A program made the translations under genes and the position numbers. Under the pieces are notes generated by a model that was given only the letters and a program-made list of their open reading frames with translations, made no database searches and was not told the DNA's origin. From NCBI RefSeq assembly GCF_014066305.1, contig NW_023501039.1, positions 682,001 to 746,000 on the forward strand: a stretch of 64,000 nt of DNA, given 5' to 3'. The stretch is from Letharia columbiana. Its lineage: Eukaryota; Ascomycota; Lecanoromycetes; Lecanorales; Parmeliaceae. Positions 22,217-33,503 of this stretch are shown in pieces (position 1 is the first letter of the stretch; each line of letters starts with the position of its first letter).

Positions 22217-24891
22217 AGCTGCATAAGTGACAAATTCTAGAAAATAAGAAAGAAAAAGTTGGGGACCTAGGCCATTATGATCAAATATGTACCCCTCGCT
22301 TTATGAAGACTTATTATTATTATTACCCGTAATTGTTTTTCTTTTTTCTCTTTTTCCTCCTCAACTTTCATCACAACACCAAACATCCAAACACCAGTCA
22401 CAACAGGACGCGGATCTCAACCGCCAACGAAAGACTAAACTAACTTCACTCTTCCTCCCTTCCCCGACAACGGTGGCAAGGCTTGACAGAACCCGGATGC
22501 ATTTTACAGGGAGATAGACAATTGACCAAAATTCTCTTTACTCTTAGTCTTACTCTTAGCTAGACTTTCATTCGGCTTCGATCCGGAATCTTTGCCTATC
22601 ACAGTGGCTCCCTCAAACAGCAGCAGGGGTAACCTCGGTATAGTTCCAGAACCTAAGTAGAATTCACGCATTTCCTCACTGCTAGACTAATTCCCTACTT
22701 CTTCCGGTCCACCGCCTTTCTGTTTCCATCCCCATTACGTCTTCGCCCCATCCTATTTGGCTCTTTCTCATCGATTCTCAAAACATAATACGAGGCGCAA
22801 ATCTCTACCAGAATGACGGACTCGTAAATAAGTCGTACCTATCAAAAGGAAGAAGCCCAGGGTTCGCTTCCCCAGAATTGCCTGACCCGGGCTGACCCCC
22901 ACGGCACTAATTGCCCACCGAAATTCCTGGGGTTGACAGCGTGCCATGCAGCAGTGAAGCCACAAACGCCACCAACTGCCCTCGAAAATAAACCAGCCCT
23001 TACATACGCCAGTCAGCCTTTCCCATACGTCCACTACCTATACGAAACCAGCATCGTATCAACTCGCCAAATCTTCGACAGCTGAACGCAGTAACCGGGC
23101 TCCAGGAATTGAACACTGCAAAAGGAAATTCGATACCGGCCTGCATCAAAGGATACTGGAATGAGAATGTGTGGTGGCCGAATGCAGAGAGGCGGCTTCC
23201 TTGTTTCATTCGCTTCACCGCCCGACCTGTCTCTCTTGGACCCATCCATCTTGTGATGGCTGGCGTCGGGGAATTCTTTGCCAGCTCCAATCTCACGAAT
23301 CTACATTATTGCTGACATCGATCATCGCGCTCATACGCGACCCATTCATGGCCAATACTTACCCTTTTGGTCGCTTCAGGGTCTGATGGACTGAACGCTT
23401 CGAACGGACGTAAGAGTCAGATGGGTTCACTGTCTTCTCCTCCAATCCTTGAAAGACCGAAGTCATCCTTTGAGGGAAGTGCTACTCGTCACTTCATAGG
23501 CTGAGAACCTGATGACCAGTGTCGCTTATGTATGCGCTTCAAAGCTGGCTGAACAGCGCATCAGTATGGCGCGCATGGACCCAGAGCTCCATGTGACTCT
23601 CCTGAATGGCGGGTTGACCGCATTTTGCTACCAAGCACCGACTTTTGCCTCTTACGTGCATCAAAGGAACAATGCAAGGTGCTCTGGTCACCCTTACTTC
23701 CAAGGCAACAGTACCTACTCTTTATCCTCTACTGTCCTTATCAGCCGTGTGGTTGCCAAGGATTGATCCTGTGTGGGCTTCCCTATGTTGCGCCCTGAAC
23801 AAAGGTGGCGGCTATGTTTGCATCTTGATGCCCTTGACGCTACAATCGAAAGCTCGTATACGCCGAACGGTGAGGCACATACTATCACTACATCGTTGCC
23901 TATGATTGAGGGTTTGAAGACCTCGTGCTGTGAATCTAACTTTGCCGTGCCCTTGCGCATAAATTGAATGAGGATAAGATTGCCGACTAATTTAACAAGT
24001 GAGGCAACCAGGGGAAGAATAAAGACCGAGGGGAAGACGTACCGACAACCGAGTCCGGACGGGAAAAAGCTGGTGGAAATCTCTCAGGTGAAATCCTTCG
24101 GTCTGACTGATGGTGACGAGTGCAAATTATCGAAGGATTATCTTATAATCAACATCCCTTGAAGATTACTTCAGGGACTGTTCCTAGGTACGGTATACGG
24201 TAGACATTTCAACTGCAGAGAGGGCGGGTCATGTGCCCCCGCGGGGTCCGAGCCTCAGGATTTTTAAAGTTCATCTCACCTCCCAATTTCTGGTCAGCAG
24301 ACACCACTGCTGATGGTAAAAGTCTACAAACGTTTCCCCTTTTTTGATGACGCCGCAGTCGGGGTTTCAAGTCGGCGAAGTGACACTTCATCATCGTCAT
24401 CCTTCCCATTTCCTTTCCGCTGAAGCCGCCGCCATTCAGCTTGTTTCAATTTAACCCGTGCAGAGGAGCTCAGCACTCAGGGGGTAAGCTGACCACCCGC
24501 GACGATCGTGTATTCGAAGGCGGCAACCTCGTAACATTTTTAGACATTCAACGTCGTATCCGTCCTGAATGCCGACAAAAAAGAACAACTCCCCCCTGGC
24601 TAGTGGTGATAATCATAATGCTAATGCCAATGCTATCAATCAAATTGGGATTTGGGAGATGAAATTTTACCAACAACCTTTGCGTTGGTAATCCGGTAAT
24701 CCCCAACCCTTGGACTACCACGTGCTGCGTGTCGCCGCGTGGGGGTGATCTATCCCGTGAAGATCCCACTAAAAGTCGGGGAAGGCATCCAACATTTCCC
24801 CGCCCGATGAGCCGACGAGACCCTCCCAAGTCCAAACAGGACAAAGTCCGGCGCGGATCGACCAACGGAGCGGTCCTGCTGCTCACCGTTG

Positions 24892-24939
24892 AAGGATTCT
24901 TCATGAGAAGGATTCTTTACGAGAAGGATTCACTTAGGC
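24892..24939. repeat. Triple 16-bp direct repeat
   Basis: Units at 24892, 24908 and 24924 start AAGGATTC and are spaced exactly 16 bp; the third diverges after nine bases. Confidence 0.75.
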
Positions 24940-26756
24940 CTTGATAAGAAGAACGTGGGATTCTCACGTGCAATCCTCAATCTCCTCTTCCAAATTTCAG
25001 AGTGACCTGAGCCGTGTGGGGTGGAGGCGAAGCTTCCATGGAACGCCACGACACCTTTCACAATTTCCAGCAGCTATGCTAGCAGTCTGTCACCTGTCAA
25101 AATTTGATTACACATCCTTTTTGACTTCAGGAACAATAATTAGTTAAGTGTCTGATAGATCACATTTCAACTTTGCCCTTACTTACCTGCCTCGAGTGTC
25201 AAGATGATCTAGCTCCACCTTTCCCTGCGTACGTAACGTGGGGATAGTCGGCGATTCATGATCTGTCTCTATAAGCCCATGGGAGTCTCTCCAGCCCAAA
25301 ACGCTCGGATTCCGGGCCAAGAGCACGGGGTACATCAGGGTATGCCAAGCCTACATGAAGGCGCCGCCACGCGATAAAAGCAGGGAACGCCGCTATCGTC
25401 ATCCCTGGTTATCTGATCGAGATGCCGAGAGGCCTAGACTTTCCGTATCAGATTGAGGCCCTCGGATATGCTATATCTGGGGCTCTGGGGAAGGAAGAGT
25501 CAACGTGCAGATTTCTTTGGATCCTGGTTCATCGACCTCGTCACCTCCCTCGCTTGCGCGGAGGATCTAATTTCCTAGGTGTGTCCGTGCTCGAGAGACT
25601 AGGTAGTTGCCCCTGGGAACTGTAGTCCATGACGGTGGTGGGCGGCACGCAAGATGATCAGAACGAGTGGCAGTCGAAGTGGCACAAACATCTAGAATAT
25701 CGACACCACAAGCATCGACGAGAAGCCATCTCATTATTGTTGTACGCTCTCACGGAAGTATTTTCCACCATGAATGATAGCCGTTCTGACGATGACACCA
25801 AAATCTAACAACAAGATTATTCAGCGCACAGACTGCCACTCTCCCCGATGCTCTGCTTCGTGGCTGCGATGTCGTGGCATCAGTAGGTCTAGCACGCGAC
25901 GCATTTCTCAGACCTGAAGCCGCTCCAGGATATTCCCGTGTCCCTGTGCTTTGAAGGTACCATCTCGTCTCTAGCGCAAGCTGTTCGAAGATGGACCGGA
26001 GCTCATGCTTTCCCACCCTCTTTCCTTGATCGCAGAAAGGCACCCACGGAGCATGGGCTACTCATGATCCTTCCCCAGTCATTCATTCGATGAATCCACC
26101 AACCAACCAACCACACTGTCATCCATCGCAAAGCCCGCAAGAGCTCCACCGTACCACCTTCCCTCAGAGCCCGCTTCCGATGGAAGGAGCCGTCGATACG
26201 ACAACGGGCGGTCGAGACCACGGGCACGGGAAGTGCAGCCAGAAGGAAGTGGATGCGGCGGCGGTAGAAAGTCTTCTCCCGTCTCCTCCTCCTCCTCGGT
26301 CTCAACGCTATCGGCACTAGTCAGAGAAGAAGGATCGCTGTCCGTTAAAGACACATACACACACTCTCTCTCTCAGCGCAATCGATTTCTTGGCTTGGAA
26401 TACGTGACTGTGTGGGTTTGACACGGCGCCGGTATTCAATAGTGATTGCATTTTTCTTTCTCTCTCTCATACTGGCAGCGTGCGGGCTGCGGCGGAGCGA
26501 TCGGATGTACACGGGACTGGACATGAGGTAGATGAGGTGGTCTGGAGCACGGTGCGTGGCATCTTTTCGTTCTGCTCCCGGAGCTGGAGGGGATAGGTGT
26601 GTGCTCTGGTCAGGCGCGTGGACAATCCGATGATGATGTCTATCTGTCTCGTCAACATTGCCTTTTCTGTCAAATCTATGCCAAAGGCCCTTACGGCTCA
26701 CGCGATGAGGGTATGACAATAAATTAATCCTATCTTCGGTCTACATGGGCGGAGAT

Positions 26757-28800
26757 CTAGAATTCATTGTCGTCGCTTCCGGCGATGATGACATTGTTCA
26801 CCTTGAGCACCATGCGACACAGCTGCGTGGCCAAGAGCAGCTGCTGCCTCTTCCCGATCAGTGGATCGATGACGAAGTGCTCACGCATGTCGTTGCTTCC
26901 ACTCTGCATGCAGTCCACCCCCAGCCTCGAATTCGCCTCCTTAACCTGCCTCGACTTGATGGAAGCCAACGTCTCAATCGGGCTCAGCCCAGAGTTCTCT
27001 GCCAGGGCCATGGGCACCGCGTCAAGTGCGTCGGCGAATGCCCGCATGGCGTACTGTTCCAGGCCAGGGCTCTTGACTGCAGCCTCCTCGACTGCTAACG
27101 AGCAAGCTATCTCCGCGGCGCCTCCTCCATAGACGACACGGTTGTCTTTAACGAGGTTTCGCACGACGCAGAGGGCGTCGTGTAGTGAGCGTTTGGCCTC
27201 GTCGATGATCATCTTGTTGCTTCCTCTGACAAAGACCGTTACTGCTCGTGTGTTTGCGCATTCCTCGATGACCAACATCTTCTCCCTCGTAGTACCGAAG
27301 CTCATCTCCCGCACAACCCCTGCCTTTCCAAGCTTCGCTGCGCTGAGATCCTCGAATCGGGGAACGATCCGGCCGTTTGTTGCTATTGCGATGAGTTCGA
27401 TTTCGGGACCTCCAACCCATCTGACTGCGGGAAGCTTGTTTTGTAATAGCAGGTGGTTTGCCTCGTCGTCAAATCCCCATTGACATATCACAAGGTTGGC
27501 CCCTGTATCTTTTATCTGCTGAATCATCTCTGTGAACTTGTTCTTCTCGTAGTTCTGCAGCTTCTTGAACTCTTCAACAGTCGTTATGTCAAGCTTGTGC
27601 TTCGTCTTCGGCTTCGGTGGCTCGAAGGCGCAAGTCAAGATCGCCAGCTTGGCATCTCGTACCTCGTCTGGCATTTGAGGATGTGAGAAGTCTTTGTCGA
27701 CTATAACGCCCTTTATCAGAAGCGTATCTTCTAATGAACCACCAACTTTGCCGTCAACCTTGATCAGCTCGAAGTCGACATCTTTTCTCTCGAGATCAGC
27801 GACGGAGAGGACAGCGTCAACGGCTATCTGGGCGAATTGATCATGGGCTTTTGATACACTAGACCACCATCAGCTTTGCGTTTCCATGGCTAGTGTGTTA
27901 GATCATACATTTTGCTTCCCAGGCTGGTCTTCGCAACCTTAAAAAGGTTCTGCCGCTGTTCCTTTGTGAACTCGATCTTGTCGCTTATCCGATCCAGCTC
28001 TTCCACTGCGACCTCACAGGCCTGATCGTATCCGTCTGCTATCCGAATAGGATGTATTCCCTTGTCGATCAGGTCCGCAGCTTGTTCTAGAAGAGCCCCT
28101 GCGAGTACAACAACACCTGTGGTCCCATCTCCTATCTCATCGTCTTGCGACTTTGAAAGCTCAACTAGTAACTTTGCAACGTGATTCGATATTTCCATCT
28201 GAAAAGCCAGCCATCAGTACGGTGTCTTGTATCGTAGGCTTGACCGTACCTGTGAAAGTATAGTAGCCCCATCATTGGTGACTGTGATATCTCCGTCTGG
28301 CGAAATAAGAATCTTGTCTAGACCTCGCGGTCCCTTTTAAACCAAATCTTAGTCACATCTCAGGTTTCTCCAGTGGATTCCATGGCCTGATCTCACCAGT
28401 GATGTTCGGACAATGTTGGCCACTGTCCTCGCGGCAGTGATATGGGATTTGACAGCGTCGTTTCCGTGCTGTCGCTTCTTTTTCCCTTGACTAAATCCAG
28501 TCAGACCAGTCTTCCCCTACACAACTCCAATAGCGCCCATATTGTCGTGACAGCAAAATAAGGGGATCCAACGTACTCTCTGACAACGATGAAAGGCCGA
28601 CCCTGTTCGTCCTTCATCACCGAGGCTACAATTCGAGAACGTCAGCTGTGGTACTGATATAGAAATATCATAGGGACCAAGTGTACCATTTGACATATCC
28701 AACTCTGAGCATAAGATGCTATCAACTTCGTATCCTACTTGCAAAGCTTGGGGAGAGCTCTGTTCTTTTGAGTAACTCACGCATGGCCATCTTGAGCACT
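26757..28800 (-). CDS. CCT5: T-complex chaperonin subunit epsilon (CCT5)
   Basis: Exons (minus) 28800-28791, 28704-28687, 28625-28577, 28490-28397, 28333-28250, 28198-27909 and 27858-26757 total 1647 nt, or 548 residues, close to human CCT5. Near-diagnostic matches: [60 protein letters not shown] (ATP-binding GDGT loop), [60 protein letters not shown] and [15 protein letters not shown]5 is one of eight paralogues in the cytosolic TRiC/CCT ring that folds actin and tubulin. The first two exons are only 10 and 18 nt, giving the short N-terminus [20 protein letters not shown]; these two joins rest on frame and splice consensus. It shares a 390-bp divergent promoter with HP1. Confidence 0.95.
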
Positions 28801-29190
28801 GCAGTGCTGTTTTTGTCTTGGAAAAACCAGTCCAGTGATCAGTATCGAGTCAAAAGATAATCTACAGAGGAGAAAGCCAGGTAAATCTGCAGTTCAGTAC
28901 AGATCTTGATTCGTTGTATGATCTAATATCATGTAGGCCGTTGAAAATATTTGGGAGACGTGCCGGCGCGCTAGCGCTATCCACGCGACTTGACCGTCGT
29001 CGATCAAGAACATCCGAGCATCACAATCACTTTGCGCCTCACACCAACATACATTGTCCACTTCATCTTAACGATCACTAGTTTCTTCATCTTCAGAGGC
29101 TATCTACAATTGACCTTTGAGCTTCTTCATTACCGCCCATCGTCGTACTGCACTCCGTGTAGCACTGACTAACAACGCTCACACGTCACA
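28801..29190. promoter_or_regulatory. Divergent promoter CCT5 / HP1
   Basis: A 390-bp spacer between divergent starts. No element recognised with confidence. Confidence 0.45.
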
Positions 29191-30324
29191 ATGCCTCGTG
29201 AGTTCGTCACTGTCTTACTCGAGCTTCGCGTCACTTACACGATCATGCATACTAAACATTTTGTTCTAGCCCCTCTTCCGGTCGAAGAAAGCGACGTGGA
29301 GTCGGCCCCTGAAGATGTCCAACCTACGAAAGCCGAGTCGGCTGAGACCAATGATGAACCCGCGGATTCTACAATGAAGGACAAGGAAGACGAAGAGGAT
29401 GATGATGATGGAGAAGAAGAGGATCCAGAAACGTCAGTCTGGGCTCTTATGGATTGTTGCATCTTACTGACTATGGCTCAGCTTCATTGTCGAAGCCATC
29501 AAGGACCACCGCTCAGACTTCGAAGATGTGAGCGATCGCTGAATGTCCGAACAATTGCCAATCGCCTGCTAATTTGATGGTCTTCCAGGGCCACATGCGC
29601 TATCATGTCAAATGGAAGGGTTACGAGAAGAAGGCAGACCGCACTTGGGAGACCGAGGACAATCTCGAGTAAGCTTGAGTGTTGCCCCAACTCAGCCACC
29701 ATTCAGCTTGCTGAATCCATTACAGGGGCGCAAAAGAGATACTGGAAGAGTACTGGAAAAACATTGGCGGTAATCCGGCTGTAGACCAGCCAAAGTCCAG
29801 CACCAAGAAACGAGGCCGTCAAAGCACAGGCGGAAAGAAACCCGATACAGGGAAGCGACCAAAGATGACCAAGTCAAGCCGAACAAGCAGCGGCAAAGGC
29901 AAAGGCAGAAAGAGCAATGGAGCGGATGATATGGAACAAGACGGCTCACCCGTCCCCCTCATTGGCTACACGGATGAAGGCGACGATGACTGGAAGGCAC
30001 CTCCAGCAAAAGACGGAGCGTGGGATCCACTAGTCCAGTCCGTCGACACTGTGACACGTGAAAATACTGACGGTGAGCTGTGGGGTTATTTGATATGGAA
30101 TGCGAAGAACGAAGACGGCAGATTCTACCGCTCGAAAGCGAAATTGCCTGTCATCTACCGAGCTTGCCCGCAGCGGATGCTGCACTTCTACGAGAAGCAC
30201 CTGTGAGAGCTCTATCAAGGCCGCTTTCATGACCAACGTCGCTGACTGTCACTCTAGTGTCTTCTCAACGAGCGCGCCAGATGCAGCAACAGATGCGCCG
30301 GCGAAGGAGGAGGCCTCTGAATAG
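29191..30324 (+). CDS. Heterochromatin protein 1 homologue
   Basis: Exons 29191-29197, 29270-29432, 29482-29527, 29589-29668, 29726-30202 and 30258-30324 total 840 nt, or 279 residues. After an acidic N-terminus comes a chromodomain assembled from exons 2-5: TFIVEAIKDHRSDFED, GHMRYHVKWKGYEKKADRTW and NLEGAKEILEEYW, including the aromatic and acidic positions that cradle methylated H3K9. A basic, Ser/Gly-rich hinge (KKRGRQSTGGKKPDTGKRPK) follows. The C-terminal part, from DPLVQSVDTVTRE to AKLPVIYRACPQRMLHFYE, is a chromoshadow domain, the dimer and partner-binding module. Orthologues are Neurospora HPO and Aspergillus HepA, needed for heterochromatin and, in Neurospora, DNA methylation. The first exon carries only ATGCCTC. 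Confidence 0.93.
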
Positions 30325-30994
30325 ATCCCCATCTCGATGCAAAAATTGTTCATTTTCACCGGTGTGGGCTAATTCAGGCACGTTGCGGTCTTGGTTATTC
30401 TCCCGCAGCCGGCGCTGCCACGCAGGCTCTGTGCTCAGAATTCATTTCCACGCATGGCGTCTGTCTCGTGGGCGTCGTTTTTCACGTCCGCTTCCCCATT
30501 CTCATCTCCTGTTGGAAAACCCCAGTCATCATTATGTACTTTAGCTCACAGGATCAACCGAATCACTCGGCAGGCGTCTAAAAAGTCAGGGATCTATTCC
30601 GGACTCGACCATGGCTTTCGAGATCGACCTGACGCCTCGTTCGAAGATCATAGATAGGAATGCAGATCATTCACTCATGGTAGTCTGGCAAATTTTATTC
30701 TTATGCGTCTGATGCTACATGATATCTGCACTATTGAGAAGATGAGCTTCCATTTCGCAAGAAATCTCAAGCCAGCCCAGAAACGTATATAAAGGTGCCG
30801 TAGGTTTGTTTTTGAAAGCCAATAAGTCAAAGCCAAAAGATCAAAGCCATACGCTCATAGGGTATCTCTGACAGATCGATCAAAGCAGACACAAGTTCCA
30901 GCAAACTGCCTAGCATATCCCTTCCCACTTTTATCCACCTCCCAGCCGCACAGTCTCAGCACTTGATTCCGGCAGCAAAGTCCCCTCCAAGTCC
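30325..30994. other. Convergent 3' intergenic region
   Basis: Between HP1 and the next minus-strand gene. No ORF with features; probably the two 3' UTRs. Confidence 0.5.
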
Positions 30995-32920
30995 TCAGCT
31001 TTTTTCGGGACAAACAATCCCCTTCGCTACCCCAACGTCCTCCCAATCCACCTCCCAAATACTCAGGACAGCCATCTCAGCTCCAGGCCCCTGCGGCTGT
31101 CCTGGCTCCCTCTTTTTAATCTTCCCCAACACCCTGGCCATCTTCCCCCTTCCCTTCTCACCAACAAGCTCCTTCGAATCATTGTCCCATATCCCGACAC
31201 CTTTCCAGAGAGTGTACGTGCCATTAAGGTACGGCGGCTTGTCTGTGAATAAGTCTCCGAATTGGAAAAACTGCTTATACCCCCCACTAGCATCGCGCGA
31301 GGAGGATACAACACGAGCGTAGAGCTCTATGATGGCGTCGACGTTGGTACGTGAGGCTAGTGCGGCAGCGTTAAACGCTTCTCCTATTCGAAAGCAGGTG
31401 CGCAGGACGGTGCGATTAGTGAAACCGAGGATTGGAGAGCGGTCGCGGATGGCCTTCGGGAAAGGGGGACGCATGAATGGTAGGGCATCCCTGTTGGAAT
31501 TCATGGGCACAAGCTGTGGATCATCAGTGGGAGATACCGGTATTCGAGACGATTTTGCTGGTGTGTAAGTCTTAGGTGAGAGCCACTGCAATTTTGGTGA
31601 CAAAGGTACCTTTGCAGGTGATACAGGGGAAGTAACCTGGAGACTCTTGGATTCGTCGACCAGAAGATCGATGAGGCCATCATCTAGGTCATTGTCATCG
31701 AAGCAGTTCTCGGACCCTTCTGACGTTTTCGCGCGATGTGGGTTGGCGTTGCCTGTGACGTGAGTTAAGATGCATGAGGCTTGGGAACTCCATTGGGGCG
31801 AAGAAGGGACGTCAATAATGTCGCTGGCCACTAAGGGCGGATCCTCGTCATACATGACTAGTCCATCTGAGTCTTGGATAGCTCCAGGCCAGTGCGCTTG
31901 CTCGTTGTCCAGCTGCTCATCAATATGTAAGGTATCATCCAAGAACTCCTGCGGCCGCCACTCTGAGCCCAAGGGTTCTTCTTCCGCTGGAACCGCAATT
32001 GACTGCATCATCTCTTCGAGACACTCATCGTCCATGGGAAATTTGTCTTCTTCGCCACGATCGCCGCATTTGATATCGTCAACCTCACAGAGGTCGCCTG
32101 ATATCGAGTCCAGGGGTTCGAAATCGTTTACCATCATTGTTCCCTGAGACCTTCGGTTTTGGAGAGTCGGAGGGCTTGTTTGAGTAAAGGGTGGTCCACC
32201 AAAGTCTTTGACTATAATGCTGCCATCGGACTCCAGGGTTTTCTGGATGGAAGGCTCAACATGATGGTATGGACTTGCCCGTCGTTCGGTAGTGAAGTCT
32301 TGGCCATGAGACTGATCATTGTGGCTGAAACCTGCTTCGACTTCATCGCTTTTGGGAGGAGTGGGGGGAGTAGCTTGATTGACGACGTTGGCCCGAGTAT
32401 CGGCATACGCAGCCTGATAGTTGTTGGCGAGTCCAGAAGGCTTGCTCTGTCTCTTCCTACCGTTGAACGCTGGCTTAACCTCACATTCGACTGATGTATC
32501 ACGGACCCTCTGCAATTGCGGAATCTGTTTCAACAGATTTCCAAAGGGCAACCCAGCCTTCACAGGTAGCGCTCCATCTGGGGAAGACGTTGGCTTGGTC
32601 CTTGACAAGCCTTGCGAAATATCCTGGCAGTCCAGTTGTGCCGCTGTCCTGGTTCTCTTTGTCTTCTTGGAACTCGCAGCTTTTTTGGGCTTGGATGCTG
32701 TTGTAGCAGCAAATGATTGAGTCTTCCGCCTCTTTGGAGCCCTGGGTTTGTCGGCTGACTTGGACTTAATGGCAGCATCCTCGTGCTCCAAGTACATGGG
32801 AGCTGTGTCAGAATAGCCAAGGTGATTAATAGGTGTGAAGCCGGAGACTGTTGGCGCAGGATAATGATCATCTGAGGTCTCGTCCAGCATTGGCTCATCC
32901 ATGATCGCGGCCTCTCTCAT
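30995..32920 (-). CDS. Conserved fungal protein of unknown function
   Basis: Single exon of 641 residues from the ATG at 32920 (the next ATG, at 32902, is an alternative; the frame is open farther upstream but has no ATG). The first two thirds are disordered and charged, with a possible nuclear localisation signal (KPRAPKRRKTQSF and KKAASSKKTKRTR). An acidic mid-region includes DDNDLDDGLIDLLVDESK. The C-terminal ~150 residues look folded: NRTVLRTCFRIGEAFNAAAL, IIELYARVVSSSRDASGGYK, FQFGDLFTDKPPYLNGTYTL and WKGVGIWDNDSKELVG. I recognise no named family. The basic motifs suggest a nuclear protein. Its start faces the Lsb5 start. Confidence 0.7.
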   Translation of the reverse strand: MREAAIMDEPMLDETSDDHYPAPTVSGFTPINHLGYSDTAPMYLEHEDAAIKSKSADKPRAPKRRKTQSFAATTASKPKKAASSKKTKRTRTAAQLDCQDISQGLSRTKPTSSPDGALPVKAGLPFGNLLKQIPQLQRVRDTSVECEVKPAFNGRKRQSKPSGLANNYQAAYADTRANVVNQATPPTPPKSDEVEAGFSHNDQSHGQDFTTERRASPYHHVEPSIQKTLESDGSIIVKDFGGPPFTQTSPPTLQNRRSQGTMMVNDFEPLDSISGDLCEVDDIKCGDRGEEDKFPMDDECLEEMMQSIAVPAEEEPLGSEWRPQEFLDDTLHIDEQLDNEQAHWPGAIQDSDGLVMYDEDPPLVASDIIDVPSSPQWSSQASCILTHVTGNANPHRAKTSEGSENCFDDNDLDDGLIDLLVDESKSLQVTSPVSPAKVPLSPKLQWLSPKTYTPAKSSRIPVSPTDDPQLVPMNSNRDALPFMRPPFPKAIRDRSPILGFTNRTVLRTCFRIGEAFNAAALASRTNVDAIIELYARVVSSSRDASGGYKQFFQFGDLFTDKPPYLNGTYTLWKGVGIWDNDSKELVGEKGRGKMARVLGKIKKREPGQPQGPGAEMAVLSIWEVDWEDVGVAKGIVCPEKS

Positions 32921-33503
32921 CTCATGTAAATTCCATCTCCAAACTCTTTGCGCTATCAGTCCTTTTTTCAATGCACCTCCAGCCCCTCTAACCCCCACCT
33001 TAGCTCCTCCGCCACCAGTGTTCTCCACAGTAAATGTTTGAAGAGAGAATGTATCGCATAGGTTGAGCAGAGGCAGAGAGAGAGAGAGAGCTCGGAGAAA
33101 TGCCGGTCACATATGCACCCCGCAATCCAAAAAGGGCTAAGTGCGAGGGTTTTGGTCTGAGGTTCCCCAAGTCGAGTCGAAGCTCCATATCAAAAAGACA
33201 TCCTTCTATTTTGACTGCTGGATACACTGTTATTTGATTTGCTTTGATAAACATGCATTTCTAGTTACTTCTAAGACCTTGTTGACAAGGTCTCAATAGA
33301 CTCGAGAATAGCTCGTTCAAACTGGACCTTGTGTCGATTTCGTCATCTTACCATCTCTCGTCCTTGTCCCACAGCAGCTGCTTACATTCAGAGAAGCCAG
33401 TCTCTCATGGTGGTTGCACATAACAATTGTTGTTCTTGTGTCAAACTCCTGCTCATATAAGTGTAACTGAGCTCCACGACTCGAGTCTGACAAGGAGAAC
33501 AAA
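32921..33503. promoter_or_regulatory. Divergent promoter, unknown protein / LSB5
   Basis: A 583-bp spacer that contains a (GA)n run at 33074-33090. No other element recognised. Confidence 0.4.

Larger units (their letters stand above)
21574..26756. other. 5.2-kb block without a supported gene
   Basis: The first ~700 bp is probably promoter and leader of the minus-strand gene. Beyond that, all ORFs are short, overlap on both strands and show no family features. Contents seen: a (TAG)n tract, an ATGCATGT array, an ATT run (22313-22327) and a triple 16-bp repeat. The composition does not look strongly AT-biased, so I see no sign of RIP-mutated transposons. Long non-coding transcripts or a long regulatory region are possible. 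Confidence 0.5.

Noticed and set aside
26079..26719. Overlapping ORFs on both strands near 26.1-26.7 kb
   Set aside because: No family features and mutually exclusive frames.
32921..33028. Extending the unknown protein upstream to a GTG codon
   Set aside because: The upstream frame has no ATG; nuclear genes start at ATG, so the ATG at 32920 was chosen.
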